The notes: generated by a model from the sequence alone, not told the origin. A DNA stretch of 20,821 nt from an uncultured Actinomycetes bacterium (GCA_945957335.1 CAMFLJ010000021.1:1-20821); one strand, 5' to 3'. Counted from the stretch's first letter, positions 9,338 to 16,268 are shown. A program made the numbers and translations.

Positions 9338-9799
9338 GTGAGCCGCCTCCTGATCGTGCACCACACCCCGTCGCCCGCGCTCCACGCCCTGCTCGACTCG
9401 GCCCGCTCCGGCGCCACCGACCCGGCGGTCGGCCCCGTCGAGGTGGTCGTGAAGGCGGCGCTCACGGCCACCGCCTCCGACGTGCTCGAGGCCGACGGCT
9501 ACCTCCTGGGCACGCCCGCCAACCTCGGGTCGATGGCGGGAGCGCTCAAGCACTTCTTCGACACCATCTACTACCCGTGCCTCGAGGACACCGTCGGGCG
9601 GCCGTGGTCGATGTACGTCCACGGCAACGACGACACCGCCGGCGCGATCCGCGACGTCGAGCGCATCGTCACCGGGCTGCGATGGGCGAAGGTGCAGCCG
9701 ATCCTCACCGTCACCGGCTCACCGACCAGGGCCGACCTCGAGGCGGCGTGGGAGCTCGGCGCCGCCACCGCGGCGTTCGCCGCCGGCGAGCTCACCTGA
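9338..9799 (+). CDS. Flavodoxin-fold / NADPH-dependent FMN reductase-like protein
   Basis: 153 residues. The N-terminus (SRLLIVHHTPSPALHALLDSA, 2-22) is a beta strand followed by a phosphate-binding-type loop as in flavodoxin-like proteins. Residues 53-75 (DGYLLGTPANLGSMAGALKHFFD) match the FMN-contacting segment G(Y/I)xxGTPxxxGxMxxxxKxFxD of the NAD(P)H:FMN reductase/WrbA superfamily. The C-terminal half is alpha/beta (WSMYVHGNDD, then a helical end). Probably a cytosolic FMN-binding redox protein; electron donor and acceptor are unknown. The GTG start gives the complete beta-1 strand. It is followed after 32 bases by the CxxC mini-gene on the same strand. Confidence 0.8.
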   Translation: MSRLLIVHHTPSPALHALLDSARSGATDPAVGPVEVVVKAALTATASDVLEADGYLLGTPANLGSMAGALKHFFDTIYYPCLEDTVGRPWSMYVHGNDDTAGAIRDVERIVTGLRWAKVQPILTVTGSPTRADLEAAWELGAATAAFAAGELT

Positions 9800-9817
9800 C
9801 CCGCGCCCGGCCGCGGG

Positions 9818-9823
9818 TACCGT
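9818..9823 (+). promoter_or_regulatory. Putative -10 box before the CxxC mini-gene
   Basis: TACCGT, 8 bases before the ATG at 9832, inside the 32-base gap after the reductase gene. No Shine-Dalgarno sequence lies between, so leaderless transcription fits. Confidence 0.45.
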
Positions 9824-9831
9824 CGCCGGCC

Positions 9832-10056
9832 ATGGCCGCCGACGACCTCGACCTCGACACCCACGCCGAGCCCGTCACCGGCACGATCGGCGGGCTGCCG
9901 GTGAGCGACGCGCTCGGAGCGCGCACCGCCTCGGCCGGCACCGACGGCGGGTGCGAGGCGTGCGGATCGCCCCAGGCCCGCTCGTGGGCGACCGCGGACG
10001 GCCCCGCCCGGCTCTGCCCGCCGTGCGCCACCCTGAACGGCATCGGCTGCCCGTGA
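9832..10056 (+). CDS. Small hypothetical protein with two CxxC pairs (zinc-ribbon-like)
   Basis: 74 residues. The first 40 are acidic and Gly/Ala-rich without recognisable fold. Then come CEAC (C41, C44) and CPPC (C62, C65), 17 residues apart, and a last cysteine at C73 (end IGCP). The spacing is that of a short zinc ribbon or a rubredoxin-like knuckle; I do not recognise a named family. Support for being real: a clean ATG with an upstream TACCGT box, a 16-base gap to the next gene, and cysteine pairs that would not be expected in random GC-rich frames. It may bind DNA, RNA or protein, possibly with the AlkZ-like neighbour. Confidence 0.65.
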   Translation: MAADDLDLDTHAEPVTGTIGGLPVSDALGARTASAGTDGGCEACGSPQARSWATADGPARLCPPCATLNGIGCP

Positions 10057-10072
10057 GCACCTGCCGGCGTCG

Positions 10073-11206
10073 ATGACCGACCGCATCGACCGCCGGGCCC
10101 TCAACCGGGCCACGCTCGCCCGGCAGCTGCTGCTCGACCGCTCGACGGCCACCCCGATCGAGGCGGTCACCCACCTCGTCGGGCTCCAGGCCCAGGCCCC
10201 GTGGGCGCCGTACCACCAGCTCGCGGCGCGCCTCGACGGCTTCGTCCCCGACGACCTCGGCACGCTGCTGCTCGAGCGCCGGGTCGTCCGCATGGCGGTC
10301 ATGCGGGGGACCATCCACCTGATGACCGTCGCCGACGCGGCCGCCCTGCGCCCGCTCGTGCAGCCGGTGCTCGAACGCGGCCTGACGTCGAACAAGGAGC
10401 GCCGCGACGCGCTGCAGGGCGCCGACCTGGACGCCATCGCCGCCGCCGGCGCGGACCTGCTCGACGGCGAGGTGCTCGCGCCTGCCGAGCTGGGTGACCG
10501 CCTCGCCGAGCGGTTCCCCGACGTCCTGCCGAGCGCCCTGGCCACCGTCGTGCGCAACCGGGTGCCGATCGTGCAGACACCGCCCCGGGGCGTGTGGGGC
10601 CGCACGGGTGCGCCGCTGGTGACGAGGTTCGACTCGTGGGTCGCCAGTGGCTCGCCGCCGGTCGCGCCCGACGAGCTCCCGTCGCCGATGCCCCTCGACG
10701 AGGTCGTGCGCCGCTACCTCGCCGCGTTCGGCCCGGCGTCGGTGAAGGACGTGCAGACCTGGAGCGGTCTCACCCGGCTCGCTCCGGTCGTGGCGGCCAT
10801 GGCCGACGAGCTCGTGCCCTTCGAGGACGAGGACGGCGTCGTGCTCCACGACCTGCCCGAGGCACCTCGCCCGGGGCCCGACGTCGATGCGCCGGTGCGC
10901 CTTCTCGGCGAGTTCGACAACCTCATCCTCAGCCACGCCGACCGGCGCCGGGTGGTGCCCGAGCAGGACCGGACCCGCCTCACCACCCTCAACGGGATGC
11001 AGCCCGCCACGGTGCTGGTCGACGGCACGGTGTCGGGCACCTGGCGGATCGAGCGCGGCACCCGGTCGGCCACGGTCGACGTCGACCTGTGGGCGCCGCG
11101 CCCGTCGAAGGCCACCCGGTCGGGGATCGAGCGCGAAGGAGCGCGGCTGCTCGAACTGCTCGCACCCGGGACGACGGGCCGCGACGTGCGCATCACGGTG
11201 CCGTGA
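10073..11206 (+). CDS. AlkZ-like winged-helix DNA glycosylase family protein (HTH_42)
   Basis: 377 residues of the winged-helix family that includes AlkZ and E. coli YcaQ, enzymes that remove alkylated bases and unhook interstrand crosslinks. Visible signatures: RALNRATLARQLLL (8-21), then GLQAQAPWAPY (37-47) holding the QxQ catalytic motif (Q39, Q41), which falls almost where AlkZ has its two glutamines, and the conserved MRGTIHLM (77-84). Later GVWGRTG, a winged-helix repeat (LDEVVRRYLAAFGPASVKDVQTWSGL) and LLGEFDNLILSHADR(R) are typical of the family. Probably DNA repair in the cytosol. The true substrate could be a self-made or environmental alkylator. It lies 16 bases after the CxxC gene, with likely co-transcription. 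Confidence 0.88.
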   Translation: MTDRIDRRALNRATLARQLLLDRSTATPIEAVTHLVGLQAQAPWAPYHQLAARLDGFVPDDLGTLLLERRVVRMAVMRGTIHLMTVADAAALRPLVQPVLERGLTSNKERRDALQGADLDAIAAAGADLLDGEVLAPAELGDRLAERFPDVLPSALATVVRNRVPIVQTPPRGVWGRTGAPLVTRFDSWVASGSPPVAPDELPSPMPLDEVVRRYLAAFGPASVKDVQTWSGLTRLAPVVAAMADELVPFEDEDGVVLHDLPEAPRPGPDVDAPVRLLGEFDNLILSHADRRRVVPEQDRTRLTTLNGMQPATVLVDGTVSGTWRIERGTRSATVDVDLWAPRPSKATRSGIEREGARLLELLAPGTTGRDVRITVP

Positions 11207-11223
11207 CCCTCGACCCGCGTGAT

Positions 11224-11243
11224 GGTGGGTGACATCACCCGCC
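11224..11243 (+). terminator. Hairpin after the AlkZ-like gene
   Basis: ggtgggtga / tcacccgcc, 9 pairs with one G-U, 2-base loop, 17 bases after the stop. No T run. It probably ends the 9338-11206 transcript. Confidence 0.45.
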
Positions 11244-11336
11244 TGGACGACGCGCCGGCCGGTTGATCCGCCACGCCGAGCGCCTCGTCGGGCATCGTGG
11301 TTGGTCGACGAACCGACCCCGGTGTGGAGAGCAGCC

Positions 11337-12338
11337 ATGACGAAGCCGACCAGCAGGACCTTCCGCGGTGCGCTCCTCGGCGTCGCCGTGCTCTCGGGCG
11401 TGGGCCTCGCCGCCTGCGGGTCGACCACCGGCAACGGCTCCGGCATCACCCTGCCGTCGATCTCCACCACCACGACCGAGGCGTCCACGACGACCACGGC
11501 CAAGGAGACCACGACCACCACCGAGAAGGCGTCGACCACCACCTCGTCGTCGCCTCCCACCACCCAGGCCGCCAGCACCACCACGACCTCGGGCGGCGGC
11601 TCGACCACCACCACGGCGCCCACCACCACGACCACCGCGGCGCCGACCACCACGACGACGGCCGCCCCCACGACGACCACGACCACGGCCACCACCACGA
11701 CGACGGCCAAGGAGACCACGACCACCACGGCCGCGGCCGGCACCACGGTGGCGCCGACGACCACCATCAACGGTGACAACGCCAGCAGCTCGAAGTCGGG
11801 CGTGTCGCCCTGGATCTGGGTGCTGATCGCCCTGCTCGTGCTCGCCGCCATCGCCATCGCCGTCCTCACGGTGGTGAAGAGCCGCAAGGGCAACGCGGCG
11901 CAGTGGAACTGGGGCGCCCGCGACCTCGCCCGCCGCTCCGGCGACGCCGCCCGCCGCCTCGAGCAGGCCGCCGCAAACCTCGGCTCGCCCACCGCCGACC
12001 GCCAGGTCTGGCTCGAGACCACCACCGAGCTCGACACCCTCGCCACCTCGGCGGCCGGGCTCATCCCCAACGCCCCGAAGGTCCCCGGCGACCCGGAGGG
12101 CACGAACAGCCTGGCCACCGGCATCGAGTCGCTGCGCTCGAACCTCACCGTGCTGCGCAGCGCGGCGGCGGAGGCCGAGCGCACCCGCTTCGAGCTCGTC
12201 GGACCGACCACCGAGCAGCTGAACTTCGCCACCCGCTCGGTCGAGCAGGCCGCCGCCGCAGTGGTCGGCGACTCGCACGCGGTCTCCGCTGCCGTCGACC
12301 GGGTCGACCCGCCCCAGCCCACCGCGCCGCCCCGCTGA
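11337..12338 (+). CDS. Thr-rich lipoprotein with an internal membrane span and a helical C-terminal domain
   Basis: 333 residues. Residues 1-27 are a lipoprotein signal peptide (basic start TKPTSRTFR, hydrophobic core, lipobox LAAC, lipid-carrying C27). Residues 43-143 are almost pure Thr with Ala, Pro, Glu and Lys, a likely extended or glycosylated stalk. A single strong membrane span follows (about 158-180), bounded on its C-terminal side by KSRKG, so residues 181-333 should be cytosolic. That last part is Ala-rich, amphipathic helical (RDLARRSGDAARRLEQAAANL; SLRSNLTVLRSAAAEAERTRFEL), suggestive of a helical bundle or oligomer. Function unknown. The ATG is chosen because it gives the signal peptide and has GGAGAG upstream; an open frame from 11229 has no signal-like start. 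Its strange codon mix is explained by the Thr tract. Confidence 0.82.
   Translation: MTKPTSRTFRGALLGVAVLSGVGLAACGSTTGNGSGITLPSISTTTTEASTTTTAKETTTTTEKASTTTSSSPPTTQAASTTTTSGGGSTTTTAPTTTTTAAPTTTTTAAPTTTTTTATTTTTAKETTTTTAAAGTTVAPTTTINGDNASSSKSGVSPWIWVLIALLVLAAIAIAVLTVVKSRKGNAAQWNWGARDLARRSGDAARRLEQAAANLGSPTADRQVWLETTTELDTLATSAAGLIPNAPKVPGDPEGTNSLATGIESLRSNLTVLRSAAAEAERTRFELVGPTTEQLNFATRSVEQAAAAVVGDSHAVSAAVDRVDPPQPTAPPR
11463..11765 (+). repeat. Low-complexity ACN (Thr) codon tract with internal direct repeats
   Basis: About 100 codons, mostly acc and acg, coding residues 43-143 of the lipoprotein. Inside it are three consecutive 24-base units coding APTTTTTA or close variants (11616-11687). An exact 26-base direct repeat (11496-11521 and 11703-11728) codes TAKETTTT. 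Such tracts expand and contract by slippage or unequal recombination. Confidence 0.85.
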
Positions 12339-12372
12339 TCGACCGACGGCCGCGCCGCCGGCGCCGGGCTGC

Positions 12373-12378
12373 GACACT
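12373..12378 (+). promoter_or_regulatory. Putative -10 box before the 12385 membrane protein gene
   Basis: GACACT, 6 bases before the ATG, in a context nearly the same as that at 9326 (TGCGAC(A/G)CT). No ribosome binding site is present, so a leaderless transcript is likely. Only 46 bases separate this gene from the lipoprotein gene. Confidence 0.4.
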
Positions 12379-12384
12379 TCCGAC

Positions 12385-13284
12385 ATGGACGACCCGGCGG
12401 AACCGGTCCAGCGCCAGCTCCCGATCGTGCTCGCCGCGGTCGGGGCGATCGTCGCGGCAGCCTTGTGGGCGCTGGTGCTGGTGCTGCCCTACGCGAAGGG
12501 CGGCGGCACGAGCTTCAGGCTCCTCGACGGAGACGACCCCGTGCGGACCGCGGTGGTCGCACCCCGCGTCGTCGGCATCGTCCTGGTCGCGGCCGCGGCG
12601 GCAGCGACGCTGGCGCTGCGCCGCCGGAACGGACCCTGGTGGACCACCAGCGGCGCGCTCCTCGGCCTGCTCGCCTTCAGCACCTACTGGTGGACGGGGT
12701 CGAGCGACCTCGCGTCGTACGCGCAGCACGGCGTGGCGTGGTACCTCGACGGCGCCGCCTGCCTGCTGGCGCTCGTCGTCCTGGCCGGTGGCGCTGCCGG
12801 GGCCCTCGACCGCAGCGGTCGCCTCCGGCCGCCCTCCGCCCCCTACATGGTGGTGGTGGCCGCGGTGGGCGCCGGGCTGGCCCTGCTGTTGATGTCACGG
12901 AGCCACTGGTTCATCCCGGCGCTGCATGCCGGGGGCGAGCTCTGGGGCTCCACCCCTGCCGCCACCCGCGTCGCCGCCTGGCTCACCGCGCTCGCGGTGG
13001 TGGCCCTGCTGGTCGTGGCGCCCCTGGCCCGCAGCCGGGCCGCGACGACCGGCCTCGCGCTCGGATGGTTGGCGCTGCTGGCACCGTTGGTCGCCCACGT
13101 GATCGCTCTCCGCGACGCCGTGCCCGGCCACGTCGGCTCGACGTTCATCGCCGGCTGCCTCGTCGCCGGGCTCACCGTGGTCGCCCTCCTCACGTGGGCG
13201 TCGGTCGCCAGGCCGGCCGAGCCGCCGCCGCGCACCGCGGCCGAGCGGCGTGCCCGCGAGGACACCGAGCCGCTCGAGCTGTGA
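12385..13284 (+). CDS. Polytopic membrane protein of unknown function
   Basis: 299 residues, strongly hydrophobic with about seven or eight predicted spans: near 13-36, 58-78, 88-105, 119-140, 153-171, 196-215, 222-242 and 252-272. Short charged loops separate them; a Trp-rich loop (YWWTGSSD, 101-108) and HWFIPALHAGGELWG (174-188) are the most distinctive segments. The C-terminal tail (PPPRTAAERRAREDTEPLEL) is charged and presumably cytosolic. I do not recognise the family and see no transport or enzyme motif. It follows the Thr-rich lipoprotein by 46 bases and meets the mmcQ-like gene tail to tail at a shared hairpin. Confidence 0.8.
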   Translation: MDDPAEPVQRQLPIVLAAVGAIVAAALWALVLVLPYAKGGGTSFRLLDGDDPVRTAVVAPRVVGIVLVAAAAAATLALRRRNGPWWTTSGALLGLLAFSTYWWTGSSDLASYAQHGVAWYLDGAACLLALVVLAGGAAGALDRSGRLRPPSAPYMVVVAAVGAGLALLLMSRSHWFIPALHAGGELWGSTPAATRVAAWLTALAVVALLVVAPLARSRAATTGLALGWLALLAPLVAHVIALRDAVPGHVGSTFIAGCLVAGLTVVALLTWASVARPAEPPPRTAAERRAREDTEPLEL

Positions 13285-13286
13285 CG

Positions 13287-13308
13287 GCCTGACCGGGCCG
13301 GGTCAGGC
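13287..13308. terminator. Bidirectional hairpin between convergent genes
   Basis: gcctgacc / ggtcaggc, 8 perfect pairs around a 6-base loop, in the 18-base gap and overlapping the stop codon of the minus-strand gene. It can serve both converging transcripts. Confidence 0.55.
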
Positions 13309-13689
13309 GTCGTCGGCGAGCAGGGCGACGAGCGACGTCGGTGCCACGCACCGGTAGGCGTCGGTGCAGATCACGGCCACCTCATCCCAGTCGACCTCGA
13401 CGTCGAGGCGCACGCCCACCCACCCGCGGTGCCCGACGTAGGCCGGGCGGTAGAAGCGCTCGGGCTCGCTGCCGACCAGCTCCTCCTGCACACCTGGCGC
13501 CGCCGCGCACCACAGCCCGAGGATGCCGTCGCCGTGGTGGTCGTCGTGGAACATCACGAACGTCTTCTTGCCGCGCACGAAGAACGTGGGCGCACCGTGG
13601 CTCGGTCGCTCGGTGACCTCGGGCAGGCCCAGGCAGACCTCACGGACGCGCGCCAGGGCGACCTCGGCCGGGTCGGGAGCAGGTGCCAT
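13303..13689 (-). CDS. MmcQ/YjbR family protein (CyaY-like fold)
   Basis: 128 residues, full length for the MmcQ/YjbR family, a small double-wing alpha/beta fold related to the frataxin CyaY. The diagnostic pattern is present: VREVCLGLPEVTERPSHGAPTFFVRGKKTFVMF (about 15-47; LP-E--SHG-P-F-V-GK), then LWCAAAPGVQEELV, FYRPAYVGHRGWVGVRL (79-95) and the closing helix around DAYRCVAP. The family is often called DNA-binding on structural grounds, but its function is not established. It lies 25 bases after the VOC gene at 13715, probably the same transcript, though a CATCCT box lies directly before its ATG. Confidence 0.88.
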   Translation of the reverse strand: MAPAPDPAEVALARVREVCLGLPEVTERPSHGAPTFFVRGKKTFVMFHDDHHGDGILGLWCAAAPGVQEELVGSEPERFYRPAYVGHRGWVGVRLDVEVDWDEVAVICTDAYRCVAPTSLVALLADDA

Positions 13690-13695
13690 CCGCTC

Positions 13696-13701
13696 AGGAT
13701 G
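13696..13701 (-). promoter_or_regulatory. Possible -10 box before the MmcQ-like gene
   Basis: CATCCT on minus, 6 bases before the ATG at 13689, with GAGCGG between. It fits the local leaderless pattern, but the 25-base gap after the VOC gene makes read-through equally likely. Confidence 0.3.
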
Positions 13702-13714
13702 GCGCGGTCGCGCC

Positions 13715-14152
13715 TCAGCCGTCGACGGCCGCGATCGACGCCCTGCCGTCGGGGCCGATCGAGAAGCCCGGGTTGTGGGCGACCTCCCACAGCACGCCGT
13801 CGGGGTCGGCGAAGTAGCCGTGGTAGCCGCCGAACGCAGCCCGTTGCGGTCGCTTCACCACGGTGGCGCCGGCGGTGGCCGCCACCTCGACGATGGCGTC
13901 GACCTCGTCATCGGTGCCCACGTTGCGGGCCAGGGCGACTGTGCCCGAGCCCGGGGTGAGGGCGGGCAGGGTGGCGTCGGCCGCCAGGGCGTCGGCGCCG
14001 AACACGGCGAGCAGCAGGCCGTGGCCGAGGTGCACGAACACCACCTCGTCGTCCTCCCACGCCACCTCCCAGCCGAGCCCGTCGACGTAGAACGCCCGGG
14101 CCCGGGCCAGGTCCGCGGTGCCGATGGTGACGAGGTTCAGGTGCTGCGCCAT
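13715..14152 (-). CDS. Single-domain VOC family (glyoxalase-fold) protein
   Basis: 145 residues, one glyoxalase/bleomycin-resistance-fold domain: LNLVTIGTADLARARAFYVDGLGWEV (5-30) is the opening beta-alpha unit, VVFVHLGHGLLLAVFG the next strands, and ATVVKRPQRAAFGGYHGYFADPDGVLWEVAHNP (about 95-127) the closing half with the usual YFxDPDGxxWE motif. The Glu of WEVAHNP is where metal-dependent members place a ligand. Substrate unknown. I chose the ATG at 14152 because the frame further upstream has no VOC similarity, overlaps the promoter of the divergent 14266 gene, and CAAGCT stands 6 bases before this ATG. Confidence 0.88.
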   Translation of the reverse strand: MAQHLNLVTIGTADLARARAFYVDGLGWEVAWEDDEVVFVHLGHGLLLAVFGADALAADATLPALTPGSGTVALARNVGTDDEVDAIVEVAATAGATVVKRPQRAAFGGYHGYFADPDGVLWEVAHNPGFSIGPDGRASIAAVDG

Positions 14153-14158
14153 GGGGTC

Positions 14159-14164
14159 AGCTTG
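14159..14164 (-). promoter_or_regulatory. Possible -10 box of the VOC/mmcQ-like operon
   Basis: CAAGCT on minus, then GACCCC and the ATG at 14152. Same 6-base spacing as at 9326 and 12373. Leaderless promoter candidate. Confidence 0.35.
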
Positions 14165-14213
14165 GCCGAGCCGGCACCGCGAGCGGATCGCCGACCACCG
14201 CGGCCGCGGCCGG

Positions 14214-14219
14214 TACCTT
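14214..14219 (+). promoter_or_regulatory. Putative -10 box of the DUF4328-like gene
   Basis: TACCTT with a weak -35 (ccgacc at 14191-14196, 17-base spacer). The transcript would have a leader of about 40 bases holding gtgggggac before the ATG at 14266, so this start is not leaderless. Confidence 0.4.
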
Positions 14220-14265
14220 GCCGCTCGGCGGACGGCGGGTCCGTGCCGAGGTGGGGGACCGACAG

Positions 14266-15081
14266 ATGAGCGACGTGGCGCAAGGACCGGGCTGGTGGCT
14301 GGCATCGGACGGTCGGTGGTACCCGCCCGAGCTGGCCCCCGCCGATCCGTCGGGCACCACCCCGGCGCCTCAGTGGTGGACACCGGCGCACGTGCCCGCC
14401 GCCTCGGTGAGCTCCGCCCTGGCCACGGCCCTGCGGATCACCTTCTGGATCGTCGCCGGGCTCAGCGGCGTGCGCCTCCTGTTGAACGTCGCGGCATGGG
14501 TCACCTACGCCAACTTCCACGACGCCGGGACCAGGAGCACGTTCGACACGTGGCGCAACGTGAACATCGCCGGCAACGTGTGGACCCTGCCGCAGGCGTT
14601 GGGGAGCCTCACCCTGCTCGTGCTGACCATCGTGTGGAGCTGGCAGGCCCACCGCACGGTGACCTCGCTCGGAGCCACGCCGAGGTGGCGCATCGGCTGG
14701 ACGATCGGCGCCTGGTTCGTCTGCTGCGCGGCGTTGGTGATGCCCAAGCTCGTGCTCAACAGCATCGAGCGGGGGGCGCTGTCCCCCCGGCGCGACGGAC
14801 GGGTCCGGGTGCGGTGGGACACGCGGGCGACGGTCCCGATCGGCTGGGTGTGGTGGATCGCCCTGGTCCTGTCGTTCTTCCGGATCGAGTCGAGCAGCTC
14901 CAGCACCGGCGACGCGATGCGAGACGCCATGGTGAACGTCGGTGTGCTGAACACGGCCTACGCCATCGGCATCGTCACGGTGGCCCTGTCGATCCTCGCC
15001 GCCTTCGCCGGCGCCGCCTACTTCTCCCGCATGAGCGAGCGACTCACCCCCGAGGGCCTCGCTGCCCACCCGAACGACTGA
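14266..15081 (+). CDS. DUF4328-like membrane protein with N-terminal Trp-rich DUF2510-like motif
   Basis: 271 residues. The N-terminus has GWWLASDGRWYPPE (9-22), a tryptophan motif of the DUF2510 kind that is common at the start of actinobacterial membrane proteins, then a Pro-rich linker. The rest has about five spans (54-80, 106-126, 142-162, 190-206, 226-252) in a DUF4328-like arrangement, with RWRIGWTIGAWFVCCAALVMPKLVLNSIERGAL (140-172) as the most characteristic part. The tail after the last span is short and polar. The motif is thought to be a cytosolic protein-interaction element, but no function is proven. Followed by its own 6-pair hairpin. Family assignment is from memory of the pattern and should be checked by profile search. 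Confidence 0.78.
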   Translation: MSDVAQGPGWWLASDGRWYPPELAPADPSGTTPAPQWWTPAHVPAASVSSALATALRITFWIVAGLSGVRLLLNVAAWVTYANFHDAGTRSTFDTWRNVNIAGNVWTLPQALGSLTLLVLTIVWSWQAHRTVTSLGATPRWRIGWTIGAWFVCCAALVMPKLVLNSIERGALSPRRDGRVRVRWDTRATVPIGWVWWIALVLSFFRIESSSSSTGDAMRDAMVNVGVLNTAYAIGIVTVALSILAAFAGAAYFSRMSERLTPEGLAAHPND

Positions 15082-15102
15082 GCGCCGTAGGCTCTGCGGC
15101 GC
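15082..15102 (+). terminator. Hairpin after the DUF4328-like gene, with a -10 box in its loop
   Basis: gcgccg / cggcgc, 6 pairs (7 with the outer A-T), directly after the stop codon. The 9-base loop contains TAGGCT (15088-15093), a good -10 for the phosphotransferase gene at 15143. Confidence 0.45.
15088..15093 (+). promoter_or_regulatory. Putative -10 box of the phosphotransferase gene
   Basis: TAGGCT about 50 bases before the ATG at 15143. The leader carries agggggaaga (15131-15140), a strong ribosome binding site. No clear -35. Confidence 0.4.
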
Positions 15103-15142
15103 TCCCGCGCGTCGTGGGGGCGCTGCACACAGGGGGAAGAAG

Positions 15143-16261
15143 ATGCCGGTCGCCGGTCAGCGCGATCCCGCGCAGGTGAAGGTCGTGCTCGAGCAGTGGA
15201 TGGCGTCGAAGATGCCGGAGGCCACCGACGTCGAGATCACCGACCTGGTCGTGCCGCAGTCGAGCGGGTTCTCGAACGAGACGTTCCTGCTCGACGCCCG
15301 TTGGAACGAGGGCGGCCAGACGGTCGATGCCCGCCTGGTGCTGCGCAGCCAGCCCGAGCTGCACCACCTGTTCCCCGAGATCGACATCATCGCCCAGCAG
15401 TACACGGTGATGCGCCAGCTCGGCCTGCACACGGACGTGCCCGTCCCGAACACCCGTTGGGCCGAGCCCGACCCGTCGGTGCTGGGCGGCACGTTCTTCG
15501 TGATGGACCGCCTCGACGGGCTCGTTCCCGGCGACTCGCCGCCCTACACCCAGGAGGGCTTCGTCTTCGACATGGACGAGGCCACCCGCCGCGAGTGGCA
15601 CACCAACGCCATCGCCGCGCTGGTGTCGGTGGGCCAGGTCGACTGGAGGGCCGCCGGCCTCGAGCACCTCGACCGCTCACACCACGGCCCGCTCGGCCCC
15701 GAGCAGTGGAAGAGCTACTTCCGCACCTACATCGACTTCGCCCTGAAGGGCGAGGAGCACTGCGTCATCGACCCGGCATGGGCGTGGCTCGAAGCCAACT
15801 GGCCCGACGACGGCGAGTTCATCGAGCTGTGCTGGGGCGACGCCCGCCCCGGCAACCAGATGTTCGACGGTACGAAGGTGATCGGCGTCTTCGACTGGGA
15901 GATGGTGTCGCTCGGCAACAGCGAGAGCGACCTCGGCTGGTGGCTGTTCCTGCAGGACTACCTCACCACCGGGGTCGAGGCCGAGCTGCTGCCCGGCATG
16001 CTCGACCGCGATGAGACCATCGCCCTGTGGGAGCAGCTGAAGGGCCGCCCGGCGAGCAACGTCGACTTCTACGAGCGCCTCGCCGGCTTCCAGTTCAGCC
16101 TGGTGATGGTGCGCCTGGCGACGATGTACACGATGGAGCACGGCGCCGAGGCGGTCGGCCCGATGGCCACGCACAACCCGGTGTCGCTCCGCACGGCCGA
16201 GCTCATCGGCTTCGAGGTGCCGCCCCCGCCCACCCCGGTGGTGCGCAACCACGGCGCCTGA
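15143..16261 (+). CDS. Phosphotransferase family protein (aminoglycoside phosphotransferase / ACAD10-type kinase fold)
   Basis: 372 residues with the kinase-like APH fold: nucleotide loop SGFSNETFLL (41-50), strand LVLRSQ (66-71), DVPVPNTRWAE (98-108), catalytic loop CWGDARPGNQMF (230-241; D233 and N238) and the metal-binding GVFDWEM (248-254; D251), followed by SESDLGWWLF. This is the type annotated as APH-domain phosphotransferase and found in ACAD10/11 proteins, which act on 4-hydroxyacyl-CoA; it need not be an antibiotic-resistance enzyme. The substrate is unknown. A strong purine-rich site (agggggaaga) before the ATG fixes the start. It is the last gene before the hairpin-rich gap. Confidence 0.9.
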   Translation: MPVAGQRDPAQVKVVLEQWMASKMPEATDVEITDLVVPQSSGFSNETFLLDARWNEGGQTVDARLVLRSQPELHHLFPEIDIIAQQYTVMRQLGLHTDVPVPNTRWAEPDPSVLGGTFFVMDRLDGLVPGDSPPYTQEGFVFDMDEATRREWHTNAIAALVSVGQVDWRAAGLEHLDRSHHGPLGPEQWKSYFRTYIDFALKGEEHCVIDPAWAWLEANWPDDGEFIELCWGDARPGNQMFDGTKVIGVFDWEMVSLGNSESDLGWWLFLQDYLTTGVEAELLPGMLDRDETIALWEQLKGRPASNVDFYERLAGFQFSLVMVRLATMYTMEHGAEAVGPMATHNPVSLRTAELIGFEVPPPPTPVVRNHGA

Positions 16262-16268
16262 TCGCCGC

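Noticed and set aside
8408..9622. Longer 404-codon version of the VOC protein starting at 9622
   Set aside because: It would overlap the divergent reductase gene antisense by about 285 bases. The added residues resemble nothing, and a strong Shine-Dalgarno site marks the ATG at 9184.
11463..11765. CRISPR or tandem-repeat array
   Set aside because: Repeats are in-frame Thr codons of a lipoprotein, without spacers of constant length.
13715..14383. Longer version of the single-domain VOC protein starting at 14383
   Set aside because: The extra 77 residues are low-complexity and overlap the start of the 14266 gene; VOC similarity begins at 14152.
15143..16261. Aminoglycoside resistance gene
   Set aside because: The APH fold alone does not imply resistance; the sequence resembles the general ACAD10-type phosphotransferases and nothing nearby suggests a resistance island.
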